A model generated the notes under the pieces. That model was given only the letters and a program-made list of their open reading frames with translations, searched no databases and was not told the origin of the DNA. A program made the translations under genes and the position numbers. From the NCBI RefSeq assembly GCF_006494375.1, contig NZ_VHIZ01000048.1:1-64000 (forward strand): a stretch of DNA of 64,000 nucleotides. Direction: 5' to 3'. The stretch comes from Pantoea anthophila (GTDB lineage: Bacteria; Pseudomonadota; Gammaproteobacteria; Enterobacterales; Enterobacteriaceae). Positions 55,752 through 64,000 of this stretch are shown one piece after another; positions within the stretch are counted from its first letter, which is position 1; every line of letters begins with the position of its first letter.

Positions 55752-56516
55752 TCAGGGCAGACGCAGGGGGATAGCCTGCTGCGTCAGCCAGGTCTGCAGG
55801 GCCTGATCGGGGGCACTGTCGCTGACCAGCAGATCGAAGCGCTGCAGGTCGCCGATGCGGGCGGGCAGCACTTTGCCATATTTGCTGCTGTCCGCCACCA
55901 GCACCGACCGCCGGGCGCGCAGCATGGCATGATGTTTCATCGTCAGCTCGTTAGTGTTGTAGCAGGTTGCGCCCTGATCTTTGTCGATCCCGGCCGCAGA
56001 GATAAAGGCGAGCGTCGGGCAGAGATCGTCGAGAAGAGTGTGCACACCCACGGGCGTAAAGAGCGCATTGTCGGCATGAAACTCCCCGCCGCTCAGGATC
56101 ACGTGACAGGCCGGTTTCTCTTTCAGAGCAAGAAACGTGTTCATGGCGCAGCAGATGGCGGTAAAAGAGAGCGTGTCGGGGAGGGCATCAATGATATAGG
56201 GCAGGGTGGTGCCACAGTCAAAAAAGACCGTGTCGTTCTCGCTGACCAGGCTGGCGGCCACCTGAGCCAGCCGCTGCTTTCTGGCGGCGTTCTGCCCGTG
56301 CTGGTCGCTGACAAAATAGTGACCGGCATGACTTTTGGGATCGCTGACGATATAGCCGCCCAGCAGCACTACGCTGGAGCCCGGCTCGGTCAGATCGCGG
56401 CGAACCGTCATCTCAGAGACGCCCAGCAGCCGGGCCGCATCTTTCAGATGGAGTTTGTCGGTGCGTTTGAGCGCCTGCGTCAGTTTCTGGATGCGTTCAT
56501 CGCGCCGGGTTTCCAT
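55752..56516 (-). CDS. deoR: Deoxyribose operon repressor DeoR
   Basis: 254 residues from the ATG at 56516 (METRRDERIQKL); the 23-codon upstream extension is rejected because E. coli DeoR begins at METRR. HTH LKDAARLLGVSEMTVRRDL at about 24-42, then the sugar-phosphate-sensing domain (VFFDCGTTLPYIIDAL; VVLLGGYIV; HVILSGGEFHADNALF). It responds to deoxyribose-5-phosphate. No deo catabolic genes are in this window, and E. coli deoR lies elsewhere in its genome. Confidence 0.9.
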   Translation of the reverse strand: METRRDERIQKLTQALKRTDKLHLKDAARLLGVSEMTVRRDLTEPGSSVVLLGGYIVSDPKSHAGHYFVSDQHGQNAARKQRLAQVAASLVSENDTVFFDCGTTLPYIIDALPDTLSFTAICCAMNTFLALKEKPACHVILSGGEFHADNALFTPVGVHTLLDDLCPTLAFISAAGIDKDQGATCYNTNELTMKHHAMLRARRSVLVADSSKYGKVLPARIGDLQRFDLLVSDSAPDQALQTWLTQQAIPLRLP

Positions 56517-56727
56517 GGTCATCTCTCTGTTCCCTATCCTGCAGTGCGGAGGAAGGACGCCGGAATCGGCGTCGATACGCGACAAACCTCACAGATTTGA
56601 ATGAGTTGCGTCTCATCCGCCAGGCTGGCACTCAATCTTACCCGCAATCCGTGAGGGCCGCAAACCTCTGGCGCGCGGGGGAATCGCGCCACTGCTCAGT
56701 GGAGACCGGCTTACTGTAAGCCGGGCG

Positions 56728-57426
56728 TTAAATCGCCACCAGGCCGCGCACGCCTTCTGCCTCCATGGCGTCGCCGCGGCCTCGCTGCACAATTTCACCG
56801 CGGGACATCACCAGATAGCTGTCCGCCAGTTCGGCCGCGAAGTCATAAAACTGCTCAACCAGCAGGATCGCCATATCGCCTCGCTGCGCCAGCTGGCGGA
56901 TCACCGCGCCGATCTCTTTGATCACCGACGGCTGGATCCCTTCGGTCGGCTCATCCAGGATCAGCAGCTGCGGCCGACAGGCCAGCGCCCGGCCGATCGC
57001 CAGCTGCTGCTGCTGGCCGCCAGAGAGGTCGCCGCCCCGGCGTGACTTCATCGCCTGCAGCACCGGAAAGAGCTGATAGATCTCCTCCGGGACGGCCCGT
57101 GCCTCTGCCGCCGGAAAGCGTGACAGGCCCATCAGCAGATTCTCCTCCACCGTCAGGCGCGGAAAAATTTCCCGCCCCTGCGGCACATACGCGATGCCAG
57201 CCTGCACCCGCTGATGCGGTTTGCGGCCATTCATCCGCTGCTGCTGCCAGTGAATCTCCCCCGACTTCGCCGGGATCAGGCCCATCAGGCACTTCAGCAG
57301 CGTGGTTTTTCCCACGCCGTTGCGCCCCAGCAGGCAGGTGATTTCGCCAATCCTGACCTCAAACGAGAGGCCGCGCAGGATGTGACTGCCGCCATAATAT
57401 TGATTCAGTTCAGTAACCTGTAACAT
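56728..57426 (-). CDS. urtE: Urea ABC transporter ATP-binding protein UrtE
   Basis: 232 residues from the ATG at 57426 (MLQVTELNQYYGGS), which is one base past the urtD stop; a 40-codon extension inside urtD is rejected. Walker A LLGRNGVGKTTLL, signature LSGGQQQQLAIGRAL, Walker B LLILDEPTEGIQPS (LivF type). Last gene of urtABCDE; with UrtD it powers high-affinity urea uptake. Confidence 0.92.
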   Translation of the reverse strand: MLQVTELNQYYGGSHILRGLSFEVRIGEITCLLGRNGVGKTTLLKCLMGLIPAKSGEIHWQQQRMNGRKPHQRVQAGIAYVPQGREIFPRLTVEENLLMGLSRFPAAEARAVPEEIYQLFPVLQAMKSRRGGDLSGGQQQQLAIGRALACRPQLLILDEPTEGIQPSVIKEIGAVIRQLAQRGDMAILLVEQFYDFAAELADSYLVMSRGEIVQRGRGDAMEAEGVRGLVAI

Positions 57427-57427
57427 C

Positions 57428-58219
57428 TCAGCGCCCCAGATAAACGTCGATAACCTGCTCGTTGGCCTGCACCTCGCGCAGCGATCCCTCCGCCAGCACC
57501 TGTCCCTGATGCAGCACCGTAACGTGGTCGGCGATGGTCTCCACAAAGCCCATGTCGTGCTCCACCACCATCAGCGAATGTTTCCCCGCCAGGCTGCGAA
57601 ACAGTTCGGCGGTGTAGGCCGTTTCCGCATCGGTCATGCCCGCCGCCGGTTCATCCAGCAGCAGCAGATGCGGCTCCTGCACCAGCAGCATGCCAATCTC
57701 CAGAAACTGCTTCTGACCGTGCGACAGCAGGCCCGCCCGGCGCTGGCGCTCGCCGCCCAGCCGTAGCAGCTTCAGCACCTCATCAATCCGGTCCCGCTGC
57801 TCGCTGTTGAGGCGGGCGCGCAGGCAGGCCCACACCGATTTGTCGGCCCTGAGGGCGATCTCAAGATTCTCGAACACGGTCAGCGCTTCGAAAACCGTGG
57901 GTTTCTGGAACTTACGGCCAATCCCGGCACGGGCGATCGCCACCGGTGACAGACGGGTCAGATCGCTGTCCTGGTCGTAGATCACCCGGCCTGCATCCGG
58001 CCGGGTTTTGCCGGTGATCACATCCATCAGTGTAGTTTTGCCCGCGCCGTTGGGGCCGATCACGCAGCGCAGCTCACCGACGCCGATCTGCAGCGAGAGA
58101 TCGGTCAGCGCCCGGAAGCCTTCAAAGGAGACGCTGATCTTATCGAGCTGCAGCACCGGATCGCGCTGCACCCGGTGGCGATCCGCTAACTGGGGTTGGG
58201 TAAACAGGGCATCACTCAT
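57428..58219 (-). CDS. urtD: Urea ABC transporter ATP-binding protein UrtD
   Basis: 263 residues. LivG-type ATPase with Walker A GPNGAGKTTLMDVITG near 55, LSHGQKQFLEIGMLL in place of the usual LSGGQ, and Walker B LLLLDEPAAGMTDAE. The start overlaps the urtC stop by four bases. Confidence 0.92.
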   Translation of the reverse strand: MSDALFTQPQLADRHRVQRDPVLQLDKISVSFEGFRALTDLSLQIGVGELRCVIGPNGAGKTTLMDVITGKTRPDAGRVIYDQDSDLTRLSPVAIARAGIGRKFQKPTVFEALTVFENLEIALRADKSVWACLRARLNSEQRDRIDEVLKLLRLGGERQRRAGLLSHGQKQFLEIGMLLVQEPHLLLLDEPAAGMTDAETAYTAELFRSLAGKHSLMVVEHDMGFVETIADHVTVLHQGQVLAEGSLREVQANEQVIDVYLGR

Positions 58220-59289
58220 TTTTTTCTCCGGCGCAGCAGGCCAATCACGCCGTGCGGCAGAAACAGCGTGACCAGGATAAACATCAGGCCCAGGAAAAAG
58301 AGCCAGTATTCCGGGAAGGCGACGGTAAAGAAGCTGCGCGCGCCGTTAACGATCGCTGCGCCCAGCAGCGGGCCAATCAGCGTGCCGCGTCCGCCCAGCG
58401 CCACCCAGATCGCCGCTTCGATCGAGTTGGCGGGGGACATCTCGCCAGGGTTGATGATGCCGACCTGCGGCACATAGAGCGCCCCGGCCAGACCGCACAG
58501 CACCGCAGAGAGTGTCCAGACAAACAGCTTGAAGCCGCGCGGATCGTAACCGCAGAAAGTCAGGCGGTTCTCCGCATCCCGCACGGCGGTCAGCACCCGG
58601 CCGAATTTGCTGCGCGCCAGGGCGAAGCCGATCGCCAGGCTCAGCAGCAGCAGCAATACCGTGGCGACGAACAGTCCGATACGGGTCGGGGTCGCCGTCA
58701 CCGAAAAGCCGAGCAGAGTGGTGAAGCCGGTAAAGCCATTGTTGCCGCCAAAACCGGTTTCGTTACGGAAGAAGAGCAGCATGCCCGCGTAGGTCAGCGC
58801 CTGCGTCATAATCGAAAAGTAGACGCCTTTGATTTTTGAGCGAAAGGCGAAAAAGCCAAACAGCAGCGCCAGCAGGCCTGGCACCAGCATGCTGAGACAG
58901 AGCGCCCACGCGAAGGAGTCGGTGCCGGCCCAGAACCAGGGCAGCTCACGCCAGGAGAGAAAGGACATAAAGGCGGGCAAGCCTTCCCCGGCGGCCTGGC
59001 GCATCAGGTACATGCCCATGGCGTAGCCGCCCAGGGCAAAAAAGAGGCCGTGGCCCAGCGACAGCAGGCCGGCGTAGCCCCACACCAGATCCAGCGCCAC
59101 GGCGACCACCGCATAGCAGAGGATTTTGCCGACCAGCGTCAGGGTATAGGTGGAGATCGCCAGCGGATGTGTAGCGGGCAGCAGCGCCAGAAACGGCATC
59201 AGCAGCAGCGCCACGGTGATGACCAGGCCCAGGGTAAGGGTCAGGCGTGGGGCGGTGCGCGCCACGCGAAGCGTGATAGGTTGCGTCAT
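58216..59289 (-). CDS. urtC: Urea ABC transporter permease UrtC
   Basis: 357 residues, about ten hydrophobic segments, LivM type (VWGYAGLLSLGHGLFFALGGYAMG; YFSIMTQALTYAGMLLFF; ALGGRGTLIGPLLGAAIVNG). Shares one base with the urtB stop (TGATG), indicating tight coupling. Confidence 0.93.
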   Translation of the reverse strand: MTQPITLRVARTAPRLTLTLGLVITVALLLMPFLALLPATHPLAISTYTLTLVGKILCYAVVAVALDLVWGYAGLLSLGHGLFFALGGYAMGMYLMRQAAGEGLPAFMSFLSWRELPWFWAGTDSFAWALCLSMLVPGLLALLFGFFAFRSKIKGVYFSIMTQALTYAGMLLFFRNETGFGGNNGFTGFTTLLGFSVTATPTRIGLFVATVLLLLLSLAIGFALARSKFGRVLTAVRDAENRLTFCGYDPRGFKLFVWTLSAVLCGLAGALYVPQVGIINPGEMSPANSIEAAIWVALGGRGTLIGPLLGAAIVNGARSFFTVAFPEYWLFFLGLMFILVTLFLPHGVIGLLRRRKK

Positions 59290-60854
59290 CAGTCAGTCAC
59301 CCTTCCTTTCACCGCAAACAGCCCCTGCGGACGTTTCTGAATAAACAGTACGATGAGCACCAGAATCAGGATCTTGCCCAGGACCGCGCCAATCTGCGGC
59401 TCCAGCACTTTGTTCAGAATGCCCAGGCTGAAGGCGGCGACCACGGTGCCCGCCAGCTGGCCGACGCCACCCAGCACCACCACCAGAAACGAGTCGATGA
59501 TATAGCCCTGGCCCAGTTCCGGGCCGACGTTGCCCAGCTGCGACAGCGCCACGCCGCCCAGCCCGGCAATGCCGGAGCCGAGTCCGAACGCCAGCATATC
59601 GACGCGGCCGGTCGGCACGCCGCAGCACTCCGCCATGGCGCGATTCTGCGTCACGGCGCGCACGTTCATGCCCAGGCGGGTGCGGTTCAGCAGCAGCCAG
59701 GTGAGCGCCAGCACAAATACCACGAACAGGATCACCGCGATGCGGTTCCACGGCAGCACCAGATTAGGCAGCACCTGTAATCCTCCTGACAGCCACGATG
59801 GATTCGCCACCTCCAGGTTTTGCGCCCCGAACAGCACCCGCACCAGCTGAATCAGCATCAGGCTGATCCCCCAGGTGGCGAGCAGCGTCTCCAGGGGGCG
59901 GCCATAAAGATGGCGGATCACCGTGCGCTCCAGCGCCATACCAATGGCGGCGGTGACCAGGAAGGCAACCGGCAGCGCCAGCAGCGGATACCAGGCCAGG
60001 TAGTGCGGCGCAAACTGCTGAAACAGGCTCTGTACCCACCAGGTGGCGTACGCGCCGAGCATCAGCATTTCGCCGTGTGCCATATTGATCACCCCGAGCA
60101 GGCCATAGGTGATCGCCAGGCCCAGCGCGGCCAGCAGCAGGATCGATCCCAGCGACAGGCCGCTGAAGGCCTGACCCAGCAGATCGCCCCACCGCAGCCG
60201 CTGCTGAATCTGTTGCAGGCTGTCCGCCGCCGCGGCCCGCACCGTGGCATCCGGTTCATTCGCGGGCTGAGTCAGGCGTTGCAGGCTGGCCTGGGTGTCA
60301 GGATCGCTGGACTCGCCCAGCAGATTGACCGCACGCAGGCGCACCATCGGATTGCTGTCTGCCAGTTGCAGGCTGGCCAGCGCCAGCGCTAAGGCAGCAT
60401 GAACCCGGCTATCCTGCTCGGCGGCGAGGCGCTGCGTCAGCAGCGGCAGCTGGTCGGCAACCCCCCCATTCTGCAGCTGCTGCGCGGCACGCAGGCGCAG
60501 CGCGGCATCACTGCTCACCAGCTGGTGGGCGGCCAGAGCATTGTTGACCAGCACGCGCAGCCGGTTGTTCATAAAAAGTTTTTTCAGGTTACCGGCGGGC
60601 CGGGCCGCACCCTCCAGCGGTGTCAGCTGTGTACCCTGCTGGCTGAAGGGCTGTTTGTTCTGGTCGATGACGACCGTTTCGGCGTGCAGCGCTTCCAGCA
60701 GCGGCAGGCGCTGGCTGTCCGGCGCGGCGGCCCATTGCTGCAGCAGGGTGGCCTGCTGGCTGCGGCTGGCGGCGGCAAAGTCAGCCGCCGGTCCGGCGCT
60801 GGCCAGCAGCGGCATCAGCAGCAGCAGGCTGAATAAGCAGCGGCATAGAGTCAT
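59289..60854 (-). CDS. urtB: Urea ABC transporter permease UrtB
   Basis: About 521 residues from the ATG at 60854 (MTLCRCLFSLLLLMPLLASAG), preceded by GAGGC. A signal peptide and a periplasmic HEAT-like region (LRAAQQLQNGG; VRLRAVNLLGES; VRAAAADSLQQIQQRL, to about residue 220) precede the LivH-type permease (YGLLGVINMAHGEMLMLGAY). The long N-terminal extension is normal for UrtB but absent from amino-acid LivH. A 91-base gap separates it from urtA. Confidence 0.93.
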   Translation of the reverse strand: MTLCRCLFSLLLLMPLLASAGPAADFAAASRSQQATLLQQWAAAPDSQRLPLLEALHAETVVIDQNKQPFSQQGTQLTPLEGAARPAGNLKKLFMNNRLRVLVNNALAAHQLVSSDAALRLRAAQQLQNGGVADQLPLLTQRLAAEQDSRVHAALALALASLQLADSNPMVRLRAVNLLGESSDPDTQASLQRLTQPANEPDATVRAAAADSLQQIQQRLRWGDLLGQAFSGLSLGSILLLAALGLAITYGLLGVINMAHGEMLMLGAYATWWVQSLFQQFAPHYLAWYPLLALPVAFLVTAAIGMALERTVIRHLYGRPLETLLATWGISLMLIQLVRVLFGAQNLEVANPSWLSGGLQVLPNLVLPWNRIAVILFVVFVLALTWLLLNRTRLGMNVRAVTQNRAMAECCGVPTGRVDMLAFGLGSGIAGLGGVALSQLGNVGPELGQGYIIDSFLVVVLGGVGQLAGTVVAAFSLGILNKVLEPQIGAVLGKILILVLIVLFIQKRPQGLFAVKGRVTD

Positions 60855-60945
60855 AAAGAGAGCCTCGTCAGGGGGAGGCAGCACGGCGGATTACACAGCC
60901 GTGCTGCCGCTTCGCAGCGATTGACGCTGCCTGTCTGCCTCGCGC

Positions 60946-62217
60946 TTACTGCGCGGTTTTTATCGGGTAATCGGGCTTTTTGTCGTTACCGGCAATGTAC
61001 GGGCTCCACGGCTGTGCGCGCACCGGCTTGTCGGTCTGCCACACCACGCTGAACTGGCCGTTCTCTTCCACTTCGCCAATCATCACCGGCTTGTGCAGAT
61101 GGTGATTGGTTTTGTCCATGGTCAGGGTAAAACCATCCGGGGCGTTAAAGGTCTGACCGGCCATTGCGGCCCGCACTTTGTCGACATCGGTGGTGCCCGC
61201 TTTTTCCACCGCCTGGGCCCACATATGGATGCCCACATAGGTTGCTTCCATCGGGTCGTTGGTGACCACGGTGGCGGCGTTCGGCAGATTGTGCGCTTTG
61301 GCGTAGGCGCGGTAGTCCGCGACAAACTTCGCGTTGGTCGGGTTGTCGATCGATTCGAAGTAGTTCCAGGCGGCTAACTGGCCGACCAGCGGTTTGGTAT
61401 CAATGCCGCGCAGCTCCTCTTCACCCACCGAGAAGGCGACCACCGGAATGTCGGTGGCTTTGATCCCCTGGTTGGCCAGCTCTTTGTAGAACGGCACGTT
61501 GGAGTCGCCGTTGATGGTCGAGACGACCGCGGTTTTGCCGCCAGCCGCAAACTTTTTGATATTCGACACGATGGTCTGGTAGTCGCTGTAACCAAACGGC
61601 GTATAGACCTCTTCGATATCCTTGTCCGCCACGCCTTTGCTGTGCAGGAAGGCGCGCAGGATCTTGTTGGTGGTGCGTGGATAGACGTAGTCGGTGCCCA
61701 GCAGGAAGAAGCGTTTAGCACTGCCACCATCTTCGCTCATCAGATACTCCACCGCCGGGATCGCCTGCTGGTTTGGCGCCGCACCGGTGTAGAAGACGTT
61801 AGGCGACATCTCTTCGCCTTCATACTGCACCGGATAGAAGAGCAGGCCGTTCAGCTCTTCAAATACCGGCAGCACCGATTTACGTGACACTGAGGTCCAG
61901 CAGCCAAACACCACCGCCGCTTTGTCCTGCGTCAGCAGCTGCCGCGCCTTCTCGGCAAACAGCGGCCAGTTAGAGGCGGGGTCTACCACCACCGGCTCCA
62001 GCTTTTTCCCCAGCACGCCCCCTTTGGCATTGATCTCATCGATCGTCATCAGCGCCACATCTTTCAGCGGCGTTTCAGAAATCGCCATGGTGCCGGAGAG
62101 GGAATGCATGATCCCCACTTTGATGATGTCAGCCGCCTGCGCACTCCAGGCAAATCCCATGCTGACAACGGTGGCGGAGAGCGCAAAAGCTTTGATCAAC
62201 GAACGTCTTTTCATCAT
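60946..62217 (-). CDS. urtA: Urea-binding periplasmic protein UrtA
   Basis: 423 residues. Signal peptide cleaving near SAQA-AD, then the UrtA-type type-I binding protein: IKVGIMHSLSGTMAISETPLKD, AVVFGCWTSVSRKSVLPVFE, FFLLGTDYVYPRTTNKILRAF, and ATYVGIHMWAQAVEKAGT. It captures urea for UrtBCDE. It starts 24 bases after the GntR gene. The first or second Met is the start. Confidence 0.95.
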   Translation of the reverse strand: MMKRRSLIKAFALSATVVSMGFAWSAQAADIIKVGIMHSLSGTMAISETPLKDVALMTIDEINAKGGVLGKKLEPVVVDPASNWPLFAEKARQLLTQDKAAVVFGCWTSVSRKSVLPVFEELNGLLFYPVQYEGEEMSPNVFYTGAAPNQQAIPAVEYLMSEDGGSAKRFFLLGTDYVYPRTTNKILRAFLHSKGVADKDIEEVYTPFGYSDYQTIVSNIKKFAAGGKTAVVSTINGDSNVPFYKELANQGIKATDIPVVAFSVGEEELRGIDTKPLVGQLAAWNYFESIDNPTNAKFVADYRAYAKAHNLPNAATVVTNDPMEATYVGIHMWAQAVEKAGTTDVDKVRAAMAGQTFNAPDGFTLTMDKTNHHLHKPVMIGEVEENGQFSVVWQTDKPVRAQPWSPYIAGNDKKPDYPIKTAQ

Positions 62218-62241
62218 CTGAACCCCTGAGTGGTTGTTGTG

Positions 62242-62943
62242 TTATTCGATGGTCTGGAGCCGGGCCTGCTGCAGGCGATGCAACGTGATCTTCCTGACTT
62301 CCGCCTTGCTGACGGCGATATGGTCGGTCAGCATGCGTTGCGCGTCGGTGGTCTGTTGCTGAAAAATCGCCTGTAAAATCTCTGCATGTTCCTGATAGGT
62401 CGCGCAGATACGGTCGTCGCGGGTGAAGTCGAGCCGCCGGATAATGCGGATCTTCTCCGTGAGTTCGGCATGGATGCGGGCCATCTCCGGGTTGCCCGCC
62501 GCTGCCACCAGCGTCATGTGAAACGCCTCATCGTGCTGCGAAACCACCAGCCCTTCGGTGAGCGCCTCTGCCTCACACCAGAACTGGTTCAGCTCCGCTA
62601 ACAGGGCCGCACACTGCGGAGCGGGCAGGGCACAGAGGCGTTTTACCGCCTCGCACTCCAGCACGGTGCGCAGGTCATAGAGCGATTCAAACCAGGCGAA
62701 ATCGAAATTTCGGATCTGCCAGCCGCTGCGGAACCACACTTCCACAAAACCTTCGCGCTCCAGCCGGAACAGCGCCTGACGCACCGGTGTGCGGCTTACC
62801 GCCAGCCGTCCGGCGATTTCGCTTTCACTGAAGCGGTCACCCGGCATCAGGCGAAAGGCGAAGATATCGGCCTTGAGCGCCTGATAGACCCGCTCTGCCA
62901 GCGCCTCCGGGCGCGCTTTTGGGGATTGAGGTTGCCTTGTCAT
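62242..62943 (-). CDS. GntR-family (FadR/FCD-type) regulator in the urea operon
   Basis: 233 residues. Winged HTH (FSESEIAGRLAVSRTPVRQALFRLEREGFVEV) and C-terminal FCD effector domain (YDLRTVLECEAVKRLCAL; HDEAFHMTLVAAAGN with metal-binding Asp/His). It lies between the urea carboxylase gene (9-base gap) and urtA (24-base gap) on the same strand, so it probably regulates urea uptake and breakdown and is autoregulated as part of the operon. Confidence 0.88.
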   Translation of the reverse strand: MTRQPQSPKARPEALAERVYQALKADIFAFRLMPGDRFSESEIAGRLAVSRTPVRQALFRLEREGFVEVWFRSGWQIRNFDFAWFESLYDLRTVLECEAVKRLCALPAPQCAALLAELNQFWCEAEALTEGLVVSQHDEAFHMTLVAAAGNPEMARIHAELTEKIRIIRRLDFTRDDRICATYQEHAEILQAIFQQQTTDAQRMLTDHIAVSKAEVRKITLHRLQQARLQTIE

Positions 62944-62952
62944 TGCTGCTCC

Positions 62953-64000
62953 TTATTCCAGCCACAGCAGGTTATCGCCCGGGCTGACCGGGCGGCCCGC
63001 CTGGCAGGCGATACGCGTGACCCGACCGGCCTGCGGGGCGACAATCGCCAGCTCCATCTTCATCGCTTCCACGATGATCAGGGTCTGACCGGCGCTGACC
63101 GCGTCGCCCGGCTGCACCAGCACTTTCCAGATATTGCCGTTGAGGTCAGCCTGCACCGCCACGCCTTTTTCCTGCTCCTCGCTGACGCTGGCCAGCGCCT
63201 CCTCAGCCTGCGGCGCGCTCTGCTCTTCCTGCGCCCATAGCTGCACCTCCTGCTCAAAAGCGGCGGCCTGGCGCTGGCGGAACGCCGCGATCTCTGCGGC
63301 GTGATCGGTGAGGAACTGCTGGTGGGCGGCAAAATCGAACTGCGTCTCTTCGATGCGCAGGCTGCCACGACCTTCGCGAAAATCTTCGCGCAGCCGGGTC
63401 AGCTCCTCTTCACTGACGGGATAAAAGCGCACCTGATCGAAGAAGCGCAGCAGCCATGGCGCGTCGGGCGCGAACTGCGGATTTTTCAGGAAGGTGTTCC
63501 AGATTGGCAGCGTCCGGCCCACCAGCTGATAGCCGCCAGGCGAGTCCATACCGTAGATACACATGTACATGCCGCCGATACCGACGGTGCCTTCGGCGGT
63601 AAAGGTGCGCGCCGGACTGTATTTGGAACTCAGCAGACGATGGCGTGGATCGACCGGCACAGCGCAGGGCGCGCCAAGATAGACGTCGCCCAGCCCCAGC
63701 ACCAGATAACTGGCATCAAACAGGGTCGCGCGCACCTCCTCCCGGCTGCTTAAACCATTAATACGCTGGATAAAGTCCACGTTGTTTGGCAGCCAGGGGG
63801 CGCTGGCGCGAACCGTCTCCTGATAGCGGCTGACGGCACCGAGCGTGGCGCTGTCCTCAAAGGCCATCGGCATCCACACCACGCGGGAGGGGACCTTCAG
63901 CGTGCTGACATCGCCCAGCGTCGCCTCCAGCGCCAGCAGCAGCGTCATCAGGGTGGACTGATTAATGATGCGGCTGTCGTAGCGCACCTGCAGCGAGCGC
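62953..64000 (-). CDS. Urea carboxylase, C-terminal part (runs off the window)
   Basis: About 348 codons visible; the frame is open at the window edge, so the N-terminal part, including biotin carboxylase, is outside. The visible part is the AHS/KipA-like carboxyltransferase region (RYDSRIINQSTLMTLLLALEA; SSKYSPARTFTAEGTVGIGG; GMDSPGGYQLVGRTLPIW) and a C-terminal biotinyl domain with the biotin Lys in VEAMKMELAI. The enzyme carboxylates urea to allophanate with ATP; allophanate hydrolase then releases ammonia and CO2. It leads into GntR and urtABCDE, so uptake and breakdown are co-transcribed. Confidence 0.92.
   Translation of the reverse strand, partial: RSLQVRYDSRIINQSTLMTLLLALEATLGDVSTLKVPSRVVWMPMAFEDSATLGAVSRYQETVRASAPWLPNNVDFIQRINGLSSREEVRATLFDASYLVLGLGDVYLGAPCAVPVDPRHRLLSSKYSPARTFTAEGTVGIGGMYMCIYGMDSPGGYQLVGRTLPIWNTFLKNPQFAPDAPWLLRFFDQVRFYPVSEEELTRLREDFREGRGSLRIEETQFDFAAHQQFLTDHAAEIAAFRQRQAAAFEQEVQLWAQEEQSAPQAEEALASVSEEQEKGVAVQADLNGNIWKVLVQPGDAVSAGQTLIIVEAMKMELAIVAPQAGRVTRIACQAGRPVSPGDNLLWLE

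Noticed and set aside
57427..57546. 40-codon N-terminal extension of urtE
   Set aside because: It lies inside urtD in another frame; the ATG at 57426 fits family length and operon spacing.

Overview
The window is chromosomal DNA of an Erwiniaceae-type enterobacterium, most likely Pantoea or a close relative. The core genes (uhpABCT, opgB, fhuF, yjjZ, rsmC-holD-rimI-yjjG, serB-radA-nadR, ettA, deoR) read as close relatives of the E. coli proteins, with family-typical lengths. They are interleaved with carbon and nitrogen uptake cassettes common in plant-associated Pantoea/Erwinia. The species name is inference.

Left end (1-9.7 kb) is accessory DNA. It holds an AT-rich two-P-loop ATPase with a KGGVGR motif (its 5' end lies outside the window), a remnant of a P2/P4-type phage or satellite with an Ogr/Delta zinc-finger activator, decayed coding DNA, and a 1171-residue SF1 helicase fused to a phospholipase-D-type nuclease. 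A small HExxH protein and a lipoprotein that look like type VI/Rhs effector-neighbourhood genes follow, then cdh. The two large NTPases are the best candidates for uncharacterised anti-phage functions.

Central region (9.7-43 kb) is mostly metabolic and regulatory. It contains a fructose-type PTS/ketose-bisphosphate aldolase operon under a PRD activator, the complete uhpTCBA sugar-phosphate system, yecA, a serine hydrolase, an RcnB-like protein, and a polar amino acid ABC transporter with an FAD oxidoreductase. That transporter is divergent from a LacI regulator, with two perfect palindromic operators between them. Further on are opgB, a tautomerase/LysR pair, a capsule-type glycosyltransferase, a beta-propeller protein, and an MFS/LacI/nucleoside hydrolase operon whose LacI gene carries a frameshift. 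A YbaK-type deacylase, Fur-boxed fhuF, a diguanylate cyclase and yjjZ close the region.

Right region (43-64 kb) begins with three identical tRNA-Leu(CAG) genes behind one strong stable-RNA promoter. rsmC, holD, rimI and yjjG follow, then a highly structured intergenic element at a synteny break relative to E. coli, then ytjB, serB, radA and nadR. After an oxidoreductase/LysR pair comes a small AT-rich gene resembling a free-standing EcoRII N-terminal effector-binding domain. ettA, deoR and a urea-use operon complete the window: urea carboxylase (running off the end), a GntR regulator and urtABCDE, all on the minus strand.

No CRISPR array, rRNA or complete insertion sequence was seen.
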